From Sacculina carcini (taxonomy: Eukaryota > Arthropoda > Thecostraca > Sacculinidae): a stretch of 64,000 nt of DNA. Below are positions 9,719 through 20,989 of this stretch, piece after piece. The DNA lies in NCBI GenBank assembly GCA_916048095.2, contig OU696592.1:3723927-3787926 (forward strand). Reading direction: 5' to 3'. Position 1 is the stretch's first letter, and each line of letters opens with the position of its first letter. Made by a program: the position numbers and the translations under genes. A model generated the notes under the pieces. The model saw nothing but the letters and a program-made list of their open reading frames with translations, ran no database searches and was not told the origin of the DNA.

Positions 9719-10768
9719 TCAGCCTACTTCGTGGTCGAGCGGAATCATGCAGATATACAGTACAGTGTCCAAACACTTCGTGCGATCGTATGATTTCATA
9801 TGAGGGACCCTGCGGTCAGGGGATAAGCATACTGCCGCTGTACCCGCTGCGTGTCGCAAGAGGCGACTAAAAGCGGACCCCTCTGCTTCTTTCCTCCCTG
9901 TACTGCCACACCAAGGGGGAGCGATAATCCAACAGGGTTAGCACCCCCCTAGGATTAATGCAGCTGTCTCCTACTCTATCCCCTCTACCCGAAAAAAGGC
10001 TTCATATGCCGAGTCGGAGGTGAAAGATCAGCTGTGCAAGGGCTTGAGAGATCCAGGGACTCAACAGGACTCATTTGCAACGTCCAATCAGAGCATTAGA
10101 TTACGAGCCTTAGTCGCTCTTATAGAAGCACGTGAAACAAGCGAGCACACACAGCACGTTTTCACGTACGCGGCGAAATCAGCTGTGGTACACGCAAGCT
10201 CTATTCAAGCGCACCGTACACCGTTCAGACCGTACACCGTACCTGTACACGCAAAACGGCATCCAACGGCCGTAGTCAATCGTTTAGCGATGCCAAACCA
10301 AACTCATCGGACAAAGACGATGCCCTATGTGAATTGTGCGGGCAAAACAGTCTTGAAGCTAAATCAAAGTTCAAGTTTCACCAACAGCATTGTCCTGCGT
10401 TCGACTATACTTGTCGTTGTTGCAGCATTCGCCTGCTCCCTGCTGCGTTTTGTCCGGTGCTAAAACGCACAAGCAGTCTTCGCAACACGCGACATTATTC
10501 GCAACAAGCGACAACTTCGCAACTACGCGGCAGCGATTGATTGATTGATGATTGATTGATGATGCGACGAGTGATTGTTAGTATAATGTAAAAGTAAATA
10601 GCCTAATCTAACCTAACCTAACAAGAAAGAGTAAGATTGCTGGGTCTGAAGCGTAGGCGTAATGGTTCGTAGGCACAGTTGCTAGGTTCCCCATGAAAAC
10701 AAGGCTACGAGAGCTGCTACTGTTGAGCATTGCTAGTTGTTGGAACGACTGGTTTATGTAATTGTTTG
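9719..10768. repeat. Duplicated block SD3, copy 1
   Basis: Closely matches 51651-52770. It holds a short hairpin near 9852-9864 (TCGC, loop AAGAG, GCGA), a segment encoding Cys/His-rich sequence near 10289-10470 that is frame-broken here, a few 19-bp TTCGCAAC-type units (10480-10525), short TGATTGAT repeats and a brief CTAACCTAAC run (10600-10624). In this copy it abuts truncated Gypsy-2 at 10769, whereas the paralogue continues into different sequence. Confidence 0.85.
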
Positions 10769-13201
10769 ACTGGACTGAACCTCAGTCCACTTTCCCGATG
10801 CATACGACACAACATATTCACGACCATTCTCCTCTTGACTGAGAGTGCCTCCCCATCCTCGACTACACGCATCAGTTGTAACCTTAAAACCCAATTTAGT
10901 ATCAACCGGTCGTACGACGGGATACTCTGCAAGAGATTTTTTCAAATCATTGAAAGATTTCTCTGCCTCAGCTGTCCTCACATGTTTTGAATTGTTTTGC
11001 TAAACACAATCTGTTAAGCCTGAACAACGAATACTGAAATCTGGAATCAGGTGACGATAATATCCGGCCCTTCCGACGAAACGCTGTATCTCTTGGATAC
11101 TTTCTGGCGTTTTATAGTCAACAATAGGAGTTACATTACTGGACGCAGGTTTGATACATCCTTTGCTGACAACATGAGATAAAAACGTTACTTCTTCACA
11201 TGCGATACGACACTTGGAAGCATTAAGTTTTATTCCGTGATCATGCAATCTTCTGAAAACTTCTCTCAACACACTCAGATGTTGTTCCATGTTTTCACTT
11301 AAAATAAGTGTATCATCAAGATAAACTGCGACTGACTTGAAAAGCATATCCCGAAAAATGTTCGTCATTAAATTCTGGTACGTAGCTGGTGCGTTACACA
11401 AGCCAAAAGCTAACGTGCAATAACAGTACTGACCTTCTTCAGTGACAAAAGCTGTTTTATCTTGGTCTTCCTCCTTTATCTTGACCTGCCAATAAGCCGC
11501 TGTCTGGTCTATTTGAGTAAACACAGAGCTATTAGGCGAAATGGATGACAAAAGTGACTCAATTCTGGGCATCAGGAAGCGATCCTTCACCGTGCATCTA
11601 TTCAATTCACGGAAATCCGTACAAAATCTATACTTGTCTGTGCTTCGTTTACGAACCAATAAAACAGGGCTTACAAACGGGCTATTCCACTCGCGAATAA
11701 CATTTTTACTCAACATATCACTGACCTGTTCTCGAACGACATGTCGCAATGCAGGCGGTACAGGATACGGTTTCCTCTGCTTCGGAGTTTCACTCAGCGT
11801 AATACCATGCTCCAAAATCGAAACTTGGCCCAATTCTCCTTGTTCGGACATAACTGGATACTCAGCAAGAATTTGACTGACACTGCATCTATCACTTGGT
11901 GACATATGAGAAAGATCAACATGTCCTATGATGTTCTGTTCGATGGTATGATCAATATCGGCTTCAATATCATCCGGGAGCGACGTGCTAGCGTGTGACT
12001 GCACCACACAGCGACAGACAGTAGCAATCGTCTCTTTCTCGACTGGCCGACCAAATGTCACCACTTGACCAGAGCTAAAATCAATGCTTACTTCAGCAGC
12101 ACGCAAAAAATCTGTTCCCAGTATGACTTCATCGTCGCAATCAACAATTACAGCCTCCAGAGACACTGAGTCTTGACCCACGGAAATTTTCGCTGTGCTG
12201 GTCCCAGCTACAGGAATAGTCACACTTCTAGAAACTCCATTGATTTGCTTATTGCATTTAAACAATCTTAGATTAGCTTTTTCAGCAACATGTTGGTTTA
12301 CCAACGTACTTTCACTACCACTGTCGATAACGCCTTTAACTTGATGACCATTTACAGAAATATCCAAATGTATGCTTTTTCCGACAAACACTCGTCTGGC
12401 TGCTTGCGACGTTGACACATGACAGTACTTGGCGATATGGCCTCTACTGTTACACTTCCGACACACAGTTCTACAATTCACAGCTGAATGTCCACTCAGC
12501 TTGCATTTTTCACAAGTCTGTTTAGCCCTGCAATCATTTGCAATATGACCGATTTTGCCATACGTATAAAATTTACGGTTGTGTGATAATTGAACTCTTC
12601 TAGCAGTAGGCTCTGATTTTTTGTTCACATGCAAAAGAGACATATGATGAACTAGTGCGTCAAAAGATTGCATTGACTCACCTGTTAGTTTGTGCGACCA
12701 CTCTGCAGGTGCACCTTTGGCGGCTTGCACAACCACCATACGATTTAACGAATCGGCACTCAGCTCCGGCATTATAGCTTTTATGCGGCATCTCAGCTCT
12801 TCCACATATTCACGCGGAGTATCACTTGATTTCAGTTTTACTTCGTCAAGATTTTGCAACAATTTGGTTTTCATCACCTCAGGCTGTAGAGATTTCAACA
12901 CATGCTCATCAACAGCATTCACCACTTCCTCATGTGCAGACATCTGCTGCACATTGTGTTCGATTGAGTCTGCCAACCATTCAGACCTGGAGTTTGATCC
13001 GATGGCGAAACACAGCAGATCAAATGCAGTTTGAACATCAACCTTGGTCACTCTCGCGTACCGACGAAACTGAGAGAAGAACAAGGTAGGCTTGTCATAC
13101 ACACATTTCGGCAAGTCTACATTAGCTAAACGAAATCTCGCTCCAGTCGGTGCTGATGTTGATGGTGTCGTCTCGTCAGGCATTCTTGCAATATTCCACA
13201 C
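10769..13201 (-). pseudogene. gag-pol: Gypsy-2 Gag-Pol (Gag, PR, RT, partial RNase H)
   Basis: A single frame of 733 codons (13201 down to 11000) encodes a Gag-Pol fusion. Order: Gag; a broken zinc knuckle whose first two Cys are replaced (F-Y-T-Y-G-K-I-G-H-x4-C); two intact CCHC knuckles (C-E-K-C-x4-H, C-R-K-C-x4-H); aspartic protease V-I-D-S-G-S with I-L-G-T-D; RT with F-R-E-L-N, the motif A region with T-Q-I-D-Q-T-A-A-Y, F-G-L-C-N-A-P and Y-L-D-D. An in-frame TAG at 11000-11002 interrupts the connection region, and the same frame continues into RNase H (T-T-D-A) until the truncation at 10769. The start ATG lies about 50 bp inside the LTR boundary. Family role: polyprotein for particle assembly and reverse transcription. 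The motif A change of the usual L-x-S-G-Y to Q-T-A-A-Y and the lost knuckle Cys are notable. Confidence 0.88.
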
Positions 13202-13253
13202 ATATGTTCACTATCGTCCTCGCGCCGTTTGCTCAGTGAATCCCACCGCTGGA

Positions 13254-14175
13254 TGTTAATGTTGGCCGAGTTTGGAACAGACGATGTATTGCAAAACGAT
13301 GCGGCGACATTGGATAAATGAAGAAATTAAAACAATAAGAACTAGCACACAAAAATCACACACACAGCGCACGTGGTATCAACACGTATTTCGCACACAG
13401 CGGTACAGCTTGGTCACACAGACCGAACACACACAGTGAAGCCTCGCTGAACACTACTAACGCAAACACACTCATACATAACTCTCTTCCCTCCCATGTT
13501 ATCTCCTCCACGTCCTTATCATCGTTTTCCTCTTCTCTGCGCAATCATCTCTTTGATAAATCTTTTGATCATGACTCTCACTCTCTTTCTCCTTACGCTT
13601 CGCTCTGAGCTGTCATACCGTACCCGTCTCGCGTGATATATTTACTAGAAGTTTTCTTGTTGTTTTTTATGCTCTTTCTTACTGCCATGTTTCAATTTGG
13701 CGGTGTGTGTGCATGAGTATGTTTGTGTGTGTGTGTGTGTGTTTGTGTGAGTGTGTGTGCTTGTGGATGTGTGTATTTTCCGCATGTTTGTTTTCCCTAA
13801 GCGGCGTGTCTTACATATTTGTTTATATTTTTGCACCAAGATTTCTCTTTTCGCGCGTGTGTTTTAATGTGCGCTATACAAATAAACGTTAATAATACAC
13901 TCACACAGAAGTAATACAACGCTCTCACAGCTGGCGCAACTAGCAATCGTTCAATCCTCACAGCCAATCAGCGACGACGCACATGACACACAGACATACA
14001 AAGAGACACATACACACAGACATACACACGGGCAACTTGACGTTCGCTCAGCTACATGACGCGTTATACCTTACACAAACGCTACACATATCAAATGAAC
14101 GCTACAAATGAACGCGCTACACATATCGAATGAACACATCGAAATGCACGCAACGCAAATACCAAGCCCATAACA
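13254..14175 (-). repeat. Gypsy-2 5' LTR
   Basis: 922 bp with TGTTA...TAACA inverted ends. Boundaries follow from comparison with the solo LTR at 57586-58104, which lacks about 400 bp present here (roughly 13475-13890, containing a GT-rich stretch). So either this LTR gained an insert or the solo copy lost it. The 4-bp GTAT follows at 14176-14179. Confidence 0.85.
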
Positions 14176-15165
14176 GTATACACTACACCGGCAGTATCAA
14201 ATATGGATTTAATGAATAAAGCCTTAAATTGTCCCTGCCACGACCAAGAATATGGAAACATCGCCAACCAACAAGCAACAAAACAGCTTCTTCAAGAAGA
14301 TTAAAGAAGCCATCACTCACTAAACCGGTCCAAAACAGCTGCAAGAATATGGAAATATCGCCAACCAACAAGCCACAAAACAGCTTCTTCAAGAAGATTC
14401 AGGCGAAAAAGTGGTGGCGATTGGTGGTGGCGAAAAAGTGGTGGATTTAGTTCATGTGAATTTCACAAGTGCGAAATGTGTGTGATCGTGAATAGCTTAA
14501 AAAGTGTTGAAACTGATTCTCAATCAAATATAAGTCCAGCTATTGTGCAACACTAGCTCATCGGATTCAACAACTAGTGAGTTACACAAGCATTAAGTAA
14601 AAATTGTCACACCGTTAATAATTGTATAAATCACTACTTTGAATTGGCTTGGATTTACTTTGATCCATACTTTGTGTTAGGGCTGTGCTGCAGAATTTAT
14701 AGCATAATGTAGCCATTTACGGCACCCATAATGTGTTGAGTCTCCCTGGGCTCCCTAATATCCTTACCATGAACATTTCGAATGTAGTTCTTCATGTTTC
14801 GCCAAGCCCCGCATTTTTTCCTTAACACCCTTGGCCACCTACCGGAAACCACTGTATATATTCCAATGTCTTCCCAGAGTCAATGTGTTCCGCTGTTATT
14901 AGCCTGTGATTTGAACTTTTCAACGCTTGCTATGGAAGATTTCTAGCGCTCACAAATGAGCGATCAACGTCCATTATTGTATTTTATCCTTGTTGTTGTG
15001 CACTATCCTATCCTTATTATGCTTTCATTATGTATAAGCAGCAATGATAAACGTATAATACGCACTGTTTAATCATTGTACAAGCTATGAATACACGTTT
15101 CATGCATGTGTGTCTACATATACGTGTTGAAACCCACACATACACGGACTTTGTTCAAGTTTGTA

Positions 15166-15167
<2 letters not shown>

Positions 15168-15241
<74 letters not shown>
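15168..15241. repeat. (GT)n microsatellite
   Basis: About 37 GT units. The paralogous array in copy B (34732-34769) is shorter and interrupted. Confidence 0.98.
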
Positions 15242-15244
<3 letters not shown>

Positions 15245-15713
15245 TTTTACAGTGGCCGCCCTATCACATGCTTAAATCCCGTCTTGCACGATCCTTGCAC
15301 GCTTGAGTCACGGCAAACACCCCCTCTATCTCACAAAATGTTCCCCCACCATGTTCACCTGGCATTTTGTATTAACTTTTCGTTGCATGTGAATATTCAC
15401 ATTGAATCATTGATATTTTGTTCACACAGTGGTTGATTATGTGACTCATGACTAGGGCTACTAAAAATATAAACGTTACATACAGTAATTGTAGTAAACG
15501 TTACATAAAGTAATTATAGTAATTGTTTTCGAGAAAAAGTAATCTTAAACAACTTATGCTTTTGAAAAATTAAATTTTTGCAGTTCTACAAGAAATGATC
15601 CCAATCTCTCTGGACTATTTCCCACATTATCTTCGTTTTTGTGCAATTTATCCTATACACCAACAAAAAATGACCTATCATTGCAAAAGGAAAAATATCA
15701 AGTTATTAAGTGA

Positions 15714-15757
15714 CAAGTTAAGTTAAGTTAAGTTAAGTCAAGTTAAGTTAAGTTAGT
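15714..15757. repeat. AAGTT pentanucleotide array
   Basis: Roughly eight AAGTT units with one variant (AAGTC). Copy B at 35243-35287 has about nine perfect units, so the array varies in length between paralogues. Confidence 0.9.
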
Positions 15758-15930
15758 TAAATCGAGTTGTATCAACACTTGTACAACAATGTACTGTTGT
15801 ATCAACATTCATGCGATACTTTTTCGCTCGAATTAGCTGAAAATAAGATTATTTAATAAAATTTGGGTAGTCATACGCCAAAAAATAATATATTAATGAT
15901 ATATTCAATAAAATAGGTGTAATACATAAT

Positions 15931-16256
15931 ATGTATTCGGATCCGTGTGGACCCGGGTCCGATAATCGGAACCGTGTGGACTCGGATCCGTGTGGACCCG
16001 GGTCCGAGAATCGGAACCGTGTGGACTCGGATCCGTGCGTACCCGGGTCCGATGATCGGAACCGTGTGGACCCGGGTCCGATAATCGGAACCGTGTGGAC
16101 TCGGATCGGTGCGGACCCGGGTCCGAGTATCGGAATCGTGTGGACTCGGATCCGTGTGGACCCGGTTCCAGAACCGGTTCCGAGTCTCGGACCCGGTTCC
16201 AATATCCACGTATCAGGATCGTCAGAGCCGGTTCCGGAACCGGTTCCTGTCCAGCC
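15931..16256. repeat. GC-rich minisatellite, possibly hAT-terminal
   Basis: Repeats built from GTGTGGAC, CCGGGTCCG and ATCGGAACC words recur every 35-55 bp with many GGATCC and CCGGTTCC palindromes. The right edge reads, on the minus strand, TAGGGCTGGACAGG, which resembles a hAT-type terminus with subterminal GC repeats. The segment is absent from copy B, where the flanks join directly. All six frames are open here, so the listed frames are not evidence of protein. Confidence 0.7.
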
Positions 16257-16308
16257 CTAACCTGTACACGCAAAACGGCATCCAACGGCCGTAGTCAATC
16301 GTTTAGCG

Positions 16309-16497
16309 ATGCCAAGCCAAACTCATCGGACAAAGACAAGTGCCCTATGTGAATTGTGCGGGCAAAACTGTCTTGAAGCTAAATCAAAGTTCAAGTTTCA
16401 CCAACAGCATTGTACTGCGTTCGACTATACTTGTCGTTGTTGCAGCATTGGCCTGCTCCCTGCTGCGTTTTGTCCGGTGCTAAAACGCACAAGCAAT
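16309..16497 (+). other. Cys/His-rich coding remnant
   Basis: The plus frame reads C-x2-C-x12-H-x4-C (starting about 16347), then a C-x-C-C cluster, resembling an atypical zinc-binding module of about 50 residues, and then runs into the 19-bp minisatellite. The same segment occurs at 10289-10470 (frame-broken), 35365-35477 (5'-truncated) and 52230-52410. I do not recognise a family and there is no neighbouring gene. It may be a fragment of a captured or transposon gene. Confidence 0.35.
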
Positions 16498-16940
16498 CTT
16501 GGCAACACGCGACAATCTTCCCAACACGCGACAATATTCGCAACAAGCGACAACTTCGCGACACGCGACAATCTTCGCAAAATGCGACAACCTTCGCAAC
16601 AAGCGACAACTACGCAACACGCGACAACCTTCGCAAAACGCGACAATCTTCGCAACAAGAGACAACTTCACAACAAGCGACAACTTCGCAACACGCGACA
16701 ATCTTCGCAACACGCGACAATCTTCTCAAAATGCAGCAACCTTCGCAACAAGCGACAACTTCGCAACACGCGACAATCTTCGCAATACGCGACAACCTTC
16801 GCAACAAGCGACAACCTTCGCAACACGCGACAATATTCGCAACAAGCGACAACCTTCGCAGCATGCGACAACCTTCGCAACACGCGACCACCTTCTCAAC
16901 ACGCGCAACTCCGCGAGAAAATTCGCAACACGCGCGGTTT
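16493..16940. repeat. 19-bp minisatellite, copy A
   Basis: About 22 head-to-tail copies of a 19-bp unit close to CTTCGCAACACGCGACAAT, with variants AAGCGACAACTT and CGCGACAACCT. Because 19 is not a multiple of three, one protein frame reads all three phases in turn, and the unit lacks stops in most frames on both strands. Many long overlapping frames therefore arise. Related arrays lie at 35478-35925, 54680-54845 and, much shorter, at 661-735, 10480-10525, 19300-19365 and 52420-52525. Confidence 0.95.
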
Positions 16941-17188
16941 TGCACAACGCCACAAACAATTTCGTGTACTCGATCAGGCCGAATCCTAAAACCTGTGTCT
17001 CGCCCTGATCTGAGAGGGGGCTCCTGTGGCGTGTGTCATATCATGTAAATTGCGTTGCATCATTGATCACAGTCAACTGTTCGCGGAAATGCATATGATT
17101 CATACTATCACAGAAACTGCACGCAATATTGCGTCATAGTGTGTTCGCTGCAATCAATTCACACTTTCCACGAGTTGCGTCATCAACA

Positions 17189-17190
17189 CA

Positions 17191-17285
<95 letters not shown>

Positions 17286-17300
17286 ACGCACACACACACA
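17189..17300. repeat. (AC)n microsatellite
   Basis: Around 45-50 AC units with a few AT and GC interruptions at the edges. The array in copy B (36172-36243) is shorter. Confidence 0.97.
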
Positions 17301-18550
17301 TCAAAATACGTTTTATATGGACCTCTTGGTGTCGGCACGAGAGACGGAGTGTGTGGCGGTGTGTGGCAGTGTTTGGCCATCTGTGGTGAACTCGTGTTTA
17401 TATGTCGGTCTTTATATGTCGGTGTTCATGAATACACATCCATTATGCTTGGTATTGTTATTGGTTACACCGAAGCCGAAAACCAATAACACTACATCAT
17501 ATTTTGGGGAAGACTGAAGACCCCAAGCCCCACGGCACGGCAGGGGCGCCGCCACTGCCGTGTAGCAGCTGTCACTTGAGTCTTTCTATCTTTTTAACCT
17601 TTAAATCGTAAGCCTTCAACCCTTTTATTAATACAACCCTTATATAAATTTTCTATCAAAGAAAATTTCATAAACATGAACTAATGGAGGCTGTTAGTTC
17701 TTCAAGACTTTGACAAGTGCAAGAATGAATAACTCAAGGTTAATGCGCTTCGAAACAAAAGTAAATGTGTTATTAGACTCATGCGTAAGGGAGGGTAGCA
17801 ATGGGGAAGGATGTAGGCAGCAAGCGAGAGATGGGGAGGAGGTGGCCTTGCACGACGAACACAAGGCATACACGTGAGCGAGCGAATCGCACAATTGAAA
17901 AAAAGAAATTCGGCAAGATCACAAGCAACAACACACACATGCAAAAGCACACACAAACATACACATACATGCACACACGTGACGACGTAAACGTGCGCAC
18001 AAGTGTAAACACCCATGCGTATGGAAAAACTCACAAGGAAACTCACAAAGCACACACGTGGGCGTATACCCTGGGGGATATGGGGGTGTATATACTCCCC
18101 GACAATATGACTTGGGGTATGAATATGCAATTATACTCTCCAATATTTATGCTGTGTTTAGTTCAATAGGTATATTATCATCGAAATCGCCATAACAAAC
18201 AACAACAATGTACGAGCGTGAGTGTATGCAAGTGTGTTACATGCAGTTCGCTCTTTATTGAGCCAAGTATGCTGTAATTTAATAAGAGGAAAATGGTTGG
18301 TTGATCCCATGCAATTGGCCAACTGAGTCAATTTTGAAAAATAAAGCATGATGGCTGTCAACCACCGAGTCTCGACACAAATCTTCGCCTTTGCGCACAC
18401 ACATGCGCATCTATACACACACAAACATATGAAAACGTCCTCGTATCTATTGCATGACTCACACTTTATCTCGATTAAGTTCAAGACTCACAATCAAACC
18501 TCGAAGCAGTAGTGCGTCAAAGCACATCAGATATCAGTCATGTGTTGTGT

Positions 18551-18715
18551 CATGCATTCTGGGGAGGTGGCCCTCTCTAATACGTCTTACGTCCTTGTGG
18601 CGCCATAGCGTGGAGAGGGTCGGTTCTGCGGTGGCAGCGAGCTGCACGGGGTACGCTTTTGTGTTCATAAGCTTCGGTTTCTTCACGTGTAGCAGCTACC
18701 ACTTAGGCATTTAAC
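18551..18715. repeat. Empty-site paralogue of the Gypsy-1 insertion
   Basis: Reads TGCATTCTGGGGAGG then CCCTCTCTAATACG with no LTR between, while the filled locus has TGCATTCTGTGGAG, GTATC, the element, GTATC, CCTCTCTAATACG. The right-hand 150 bp then match the sequence at 8413-8560 and 29762-29900. This supports the assigned ends of Gypsy-1. Confidence 0.8.
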
Positions 18716-19020
18716 CTTTAATATTTAAGTAATCCGAGCTTACAGATCGTAACGGATTCAATGGTGCCATGGGTGTTACGGGAAGATGCTGGTGTCAAGA
18801 CGACGCCATGGCATTGCAGGCATCACAGCACTCGTGTGTGCAGTTTATGTCAGCGCTGATGTCACGGAGGTCACGCCTTAATAGGCGTCATGCAAATTAT
18901 ACAGACATCCTTGCGTAACACTGCACGGATGACGAGGCGCTGTCTATACAGAATGATAGACTTAACTGTAGACAGGTGGTGCCTGAGTGTATAATATTTG
19001 CGTAGCTCTCTGGGCAGTCT

Positions 19021-19055
<35 letters not shown>

Positions 19056-19191
19056 TTGTGTGCGTGTGTGTGTGTGTTGTAGGCTTGCCATTTTGGAAGT
19101 AACTCAGAAGTCGACAATTAACGGGATCACACATAGTTGTTATACTTTAGTAATTTTAAGCCTCCGAGTACACAGATACTTGTACTCGCAC
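18716..19191. other. Intergenic, with a GT microsatellite
   Basis: Contains a (GT)n tract at about 19021-19077 with a few interruptions. No gene or match to other blocks was noticed before SD1 copy 2 begins at 19192. Confidence 0.6.
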
Positions 19192-19862
19192 ACAGGGCTC
19201 AGGTGAGAATTTGTCATATTTTTATAATTTGTAATTAATATTGATGTCATGTAATGTAATGTATTAAAATATAATGTAATGTAATAAAATGTAATTAATA
19301 TTCGCAACACGCGACAACCTTCGCAACATGCGCAACTCCGCGACAATATTCGCAACACGCGCGGATTTGCACAACGCCACAAACAATTTCATGTACTCGA
19401 TCAGGCCGAATCCTAAAACCTGTGTCTCAACCCTGATCTGAGAGGGGGCTCCTGTGGCGTGTGTCATCTCATGTTCATTGCGTTGCATCATTGATCACAG
19501 TCAACTGTACGCGGAAATGCATACGATTCATACTATCACAGGAACTGCACGCAATATTGCGTCATCGTGTGTTCGCTGCAGAGTATGGGTACGGTACGGT
19601 ACGGTACGAAATTACGGTACGGTACGATTGAATTTCGGGCAAAAGTACGGTACGAAATTACGGTAGGAATTTTTTTCCGAAGTACGGTACGGTACGATAG
19701 TACGAAAAAAGTTTCCTTTTTCGTACTAAAGAGAATGGGTCAAAGGTGAGCTCGATATTGAGAACTAAGTTCAACAGAATCGTTGGGAAGCTAAAATAAA
19801 TAATTCCTGGGCGACCAGAGTCAGATAGATGTTTTAAGACGTTCATAATTCTATTTCGATAT

Positions 19863-20135
19863 ATGGATCATCATTCTATTTCGATACATATTGCGAACAA
19901 TAGCAAGCTTCAATATTCGCCAAGAATCGACAGAAAAGAGAATATTTTTCACTCGTGGCATCATCATCCCCACAATTGTCTGAAAGCACTAGCAGAAGTT
20001 GCCATAGCACTTCCGGTGACTCAGGTCAGCGTTGAAAGAAGTTTTTCTGGTCTGAATTACATTCTCAATGAGCGACGGACAAGACTAAAATCTGATATAA
20101 TTGATGCGATCATGGTGTTAAGATGTAACACCTGA
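19863..20135 (+). pseudogene. hAT transposase C-terminal remnant, copy 2
   Basis: Paralogue of 1221-1493 with a few substitutions. The V-E-R-S-F-S-G-L and L-N-E-R-R-x-R-L dimerisation motifs are intact. Catalytic and BED domains are absent, so it is non-functional. Confidence 0.8.
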
Positions 20136-20456
20136 GACTGCAATCTTGCTACTGCCAACATTTCTTGCTTGCTCTAATGAATTTTTCGCTAGTGCCCTAT
20201 ATTCTGGCATGTGCCATGCTTACCCTAAAATGTTAATATGTCTTGTGAATTTGCAAAATGAATGTTATCAGAATTTATGTAATGAATGAATGAATGTAAA
20301 CAACTCATCGACGACCTTCAGGTATTCCGCACTTCTGTGGTTACCCAGGAAGTTGGTGGTGATCGACTTGTAAGTCAGCCACGCAGAGAGCTCACACTAA
20401 GATATGATGATGACATCAGATATGATGCATGCAGCAGGAGAGAAGGGTGAGAATTG

Positions 20457-20796
20457 GGGCAAAAGGTATCAGTATGCCCACTGCAATTTGCATATTAATA
20501 CATCAGTGTGCGAGCTGTTATCCTTGACATAGTGTGAAAACTCGAGCTAATCGTTTAAAATGGATAGCTTTTTCGAATTCAGCACATGAAACTTGTATTA
20601 GAACAGCTGAGAAATATCCAACCTTGGGGCAAAATGTATCAGTATGCCCACTCCAATATGCATATTAATACATCAGTGTGTGAGCTGTTATCCTTGACAT
20701 GGTGTGAAAATTCGAGCTAATTGTGAAAAATGGATAGCGTTTTCTGATTCAGCACACAAAACTTGTATAAAAACATCTGAGAAACCTCCGACCTTT
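20457..20796. repeat. 170-bp tandem pair, copy 2
   Basis: Same two-unit structure as at 1814-2153. Confidence 0.85.
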
Positions 20797-20989
20797 TGAA
20801 AAAAGTTTTGAAACGCAGGCCAGTGTTATGTTTGGTAGTGTTATTGGTTACACCGGAGCCGTCAATAGGGACCAAAATACGTCAATTAGGGCGCCATCCT
20901 ATCGATCGGACGATTAGACATCAGTGAATGAAGGGATCGTGAGATGGGACTCTGCGGATGGGAAGGTACAAGAGCTCGGAAGTGGACAG

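Larger units (their letters stand above)
10769..14175 (-). mobile_element. Gypsy-2: 3'-truncated LTR retrotransposon
   Basis: Minus-strand element whose 5' LTR is 13254-14175. It reads through gag, protease and RT into RNase H, where it is cut off at 10769 by junction with duplicated block SD3. The outer LTR end is followed by GTAT (14176-14179) and the same flank as a solo LTR at 57586-58104, which shows the true element boundary. Integrase and the 3' LTR are missing here. Confidence 0.9.
14176..18350. repeat. Segmental duplication SD7, copy A
   Basis: Shares sequence and order with 33711-37330 (copy B) and 58105-59940 (copy C). Copy A alone contains the GC-rich minisatellite segment at about 15840-16380. 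Copy C lacks everything equivalent to about 15160-17535. No reading frame has a recognisable domain. The frames at about 17702-18169 are preserved in all three copies on both strands but are low-complexity Thr/His- or Cys/Val-rich sequence. Confidence 0.9.

Noticed and set aside
10600..10624. Interstitial telomere repeat (CCTAA)n
   Set aside because: Only about three units; too short to claim, also present in the SD3 paralogue.
16493..16940. CRISPR-like array
   Set aside because: Units are contiguous with no unique spacers, and the genome is eukaryotic.
16410..17048. Long overlapping frames in all phases over the 19-bp array, and the same at 35396-36052
   Set aside because: The repeat unit lacks stops in most phases; overlapping frames on both strands cannot all be coding.
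17702..18169. Frames of 122 and 142 codons preserved in three block copies
   Set aside because: They are present on both strands of recently duplicated DNA, are low-complexity and have no domain; preservation only reflects recent duplication.
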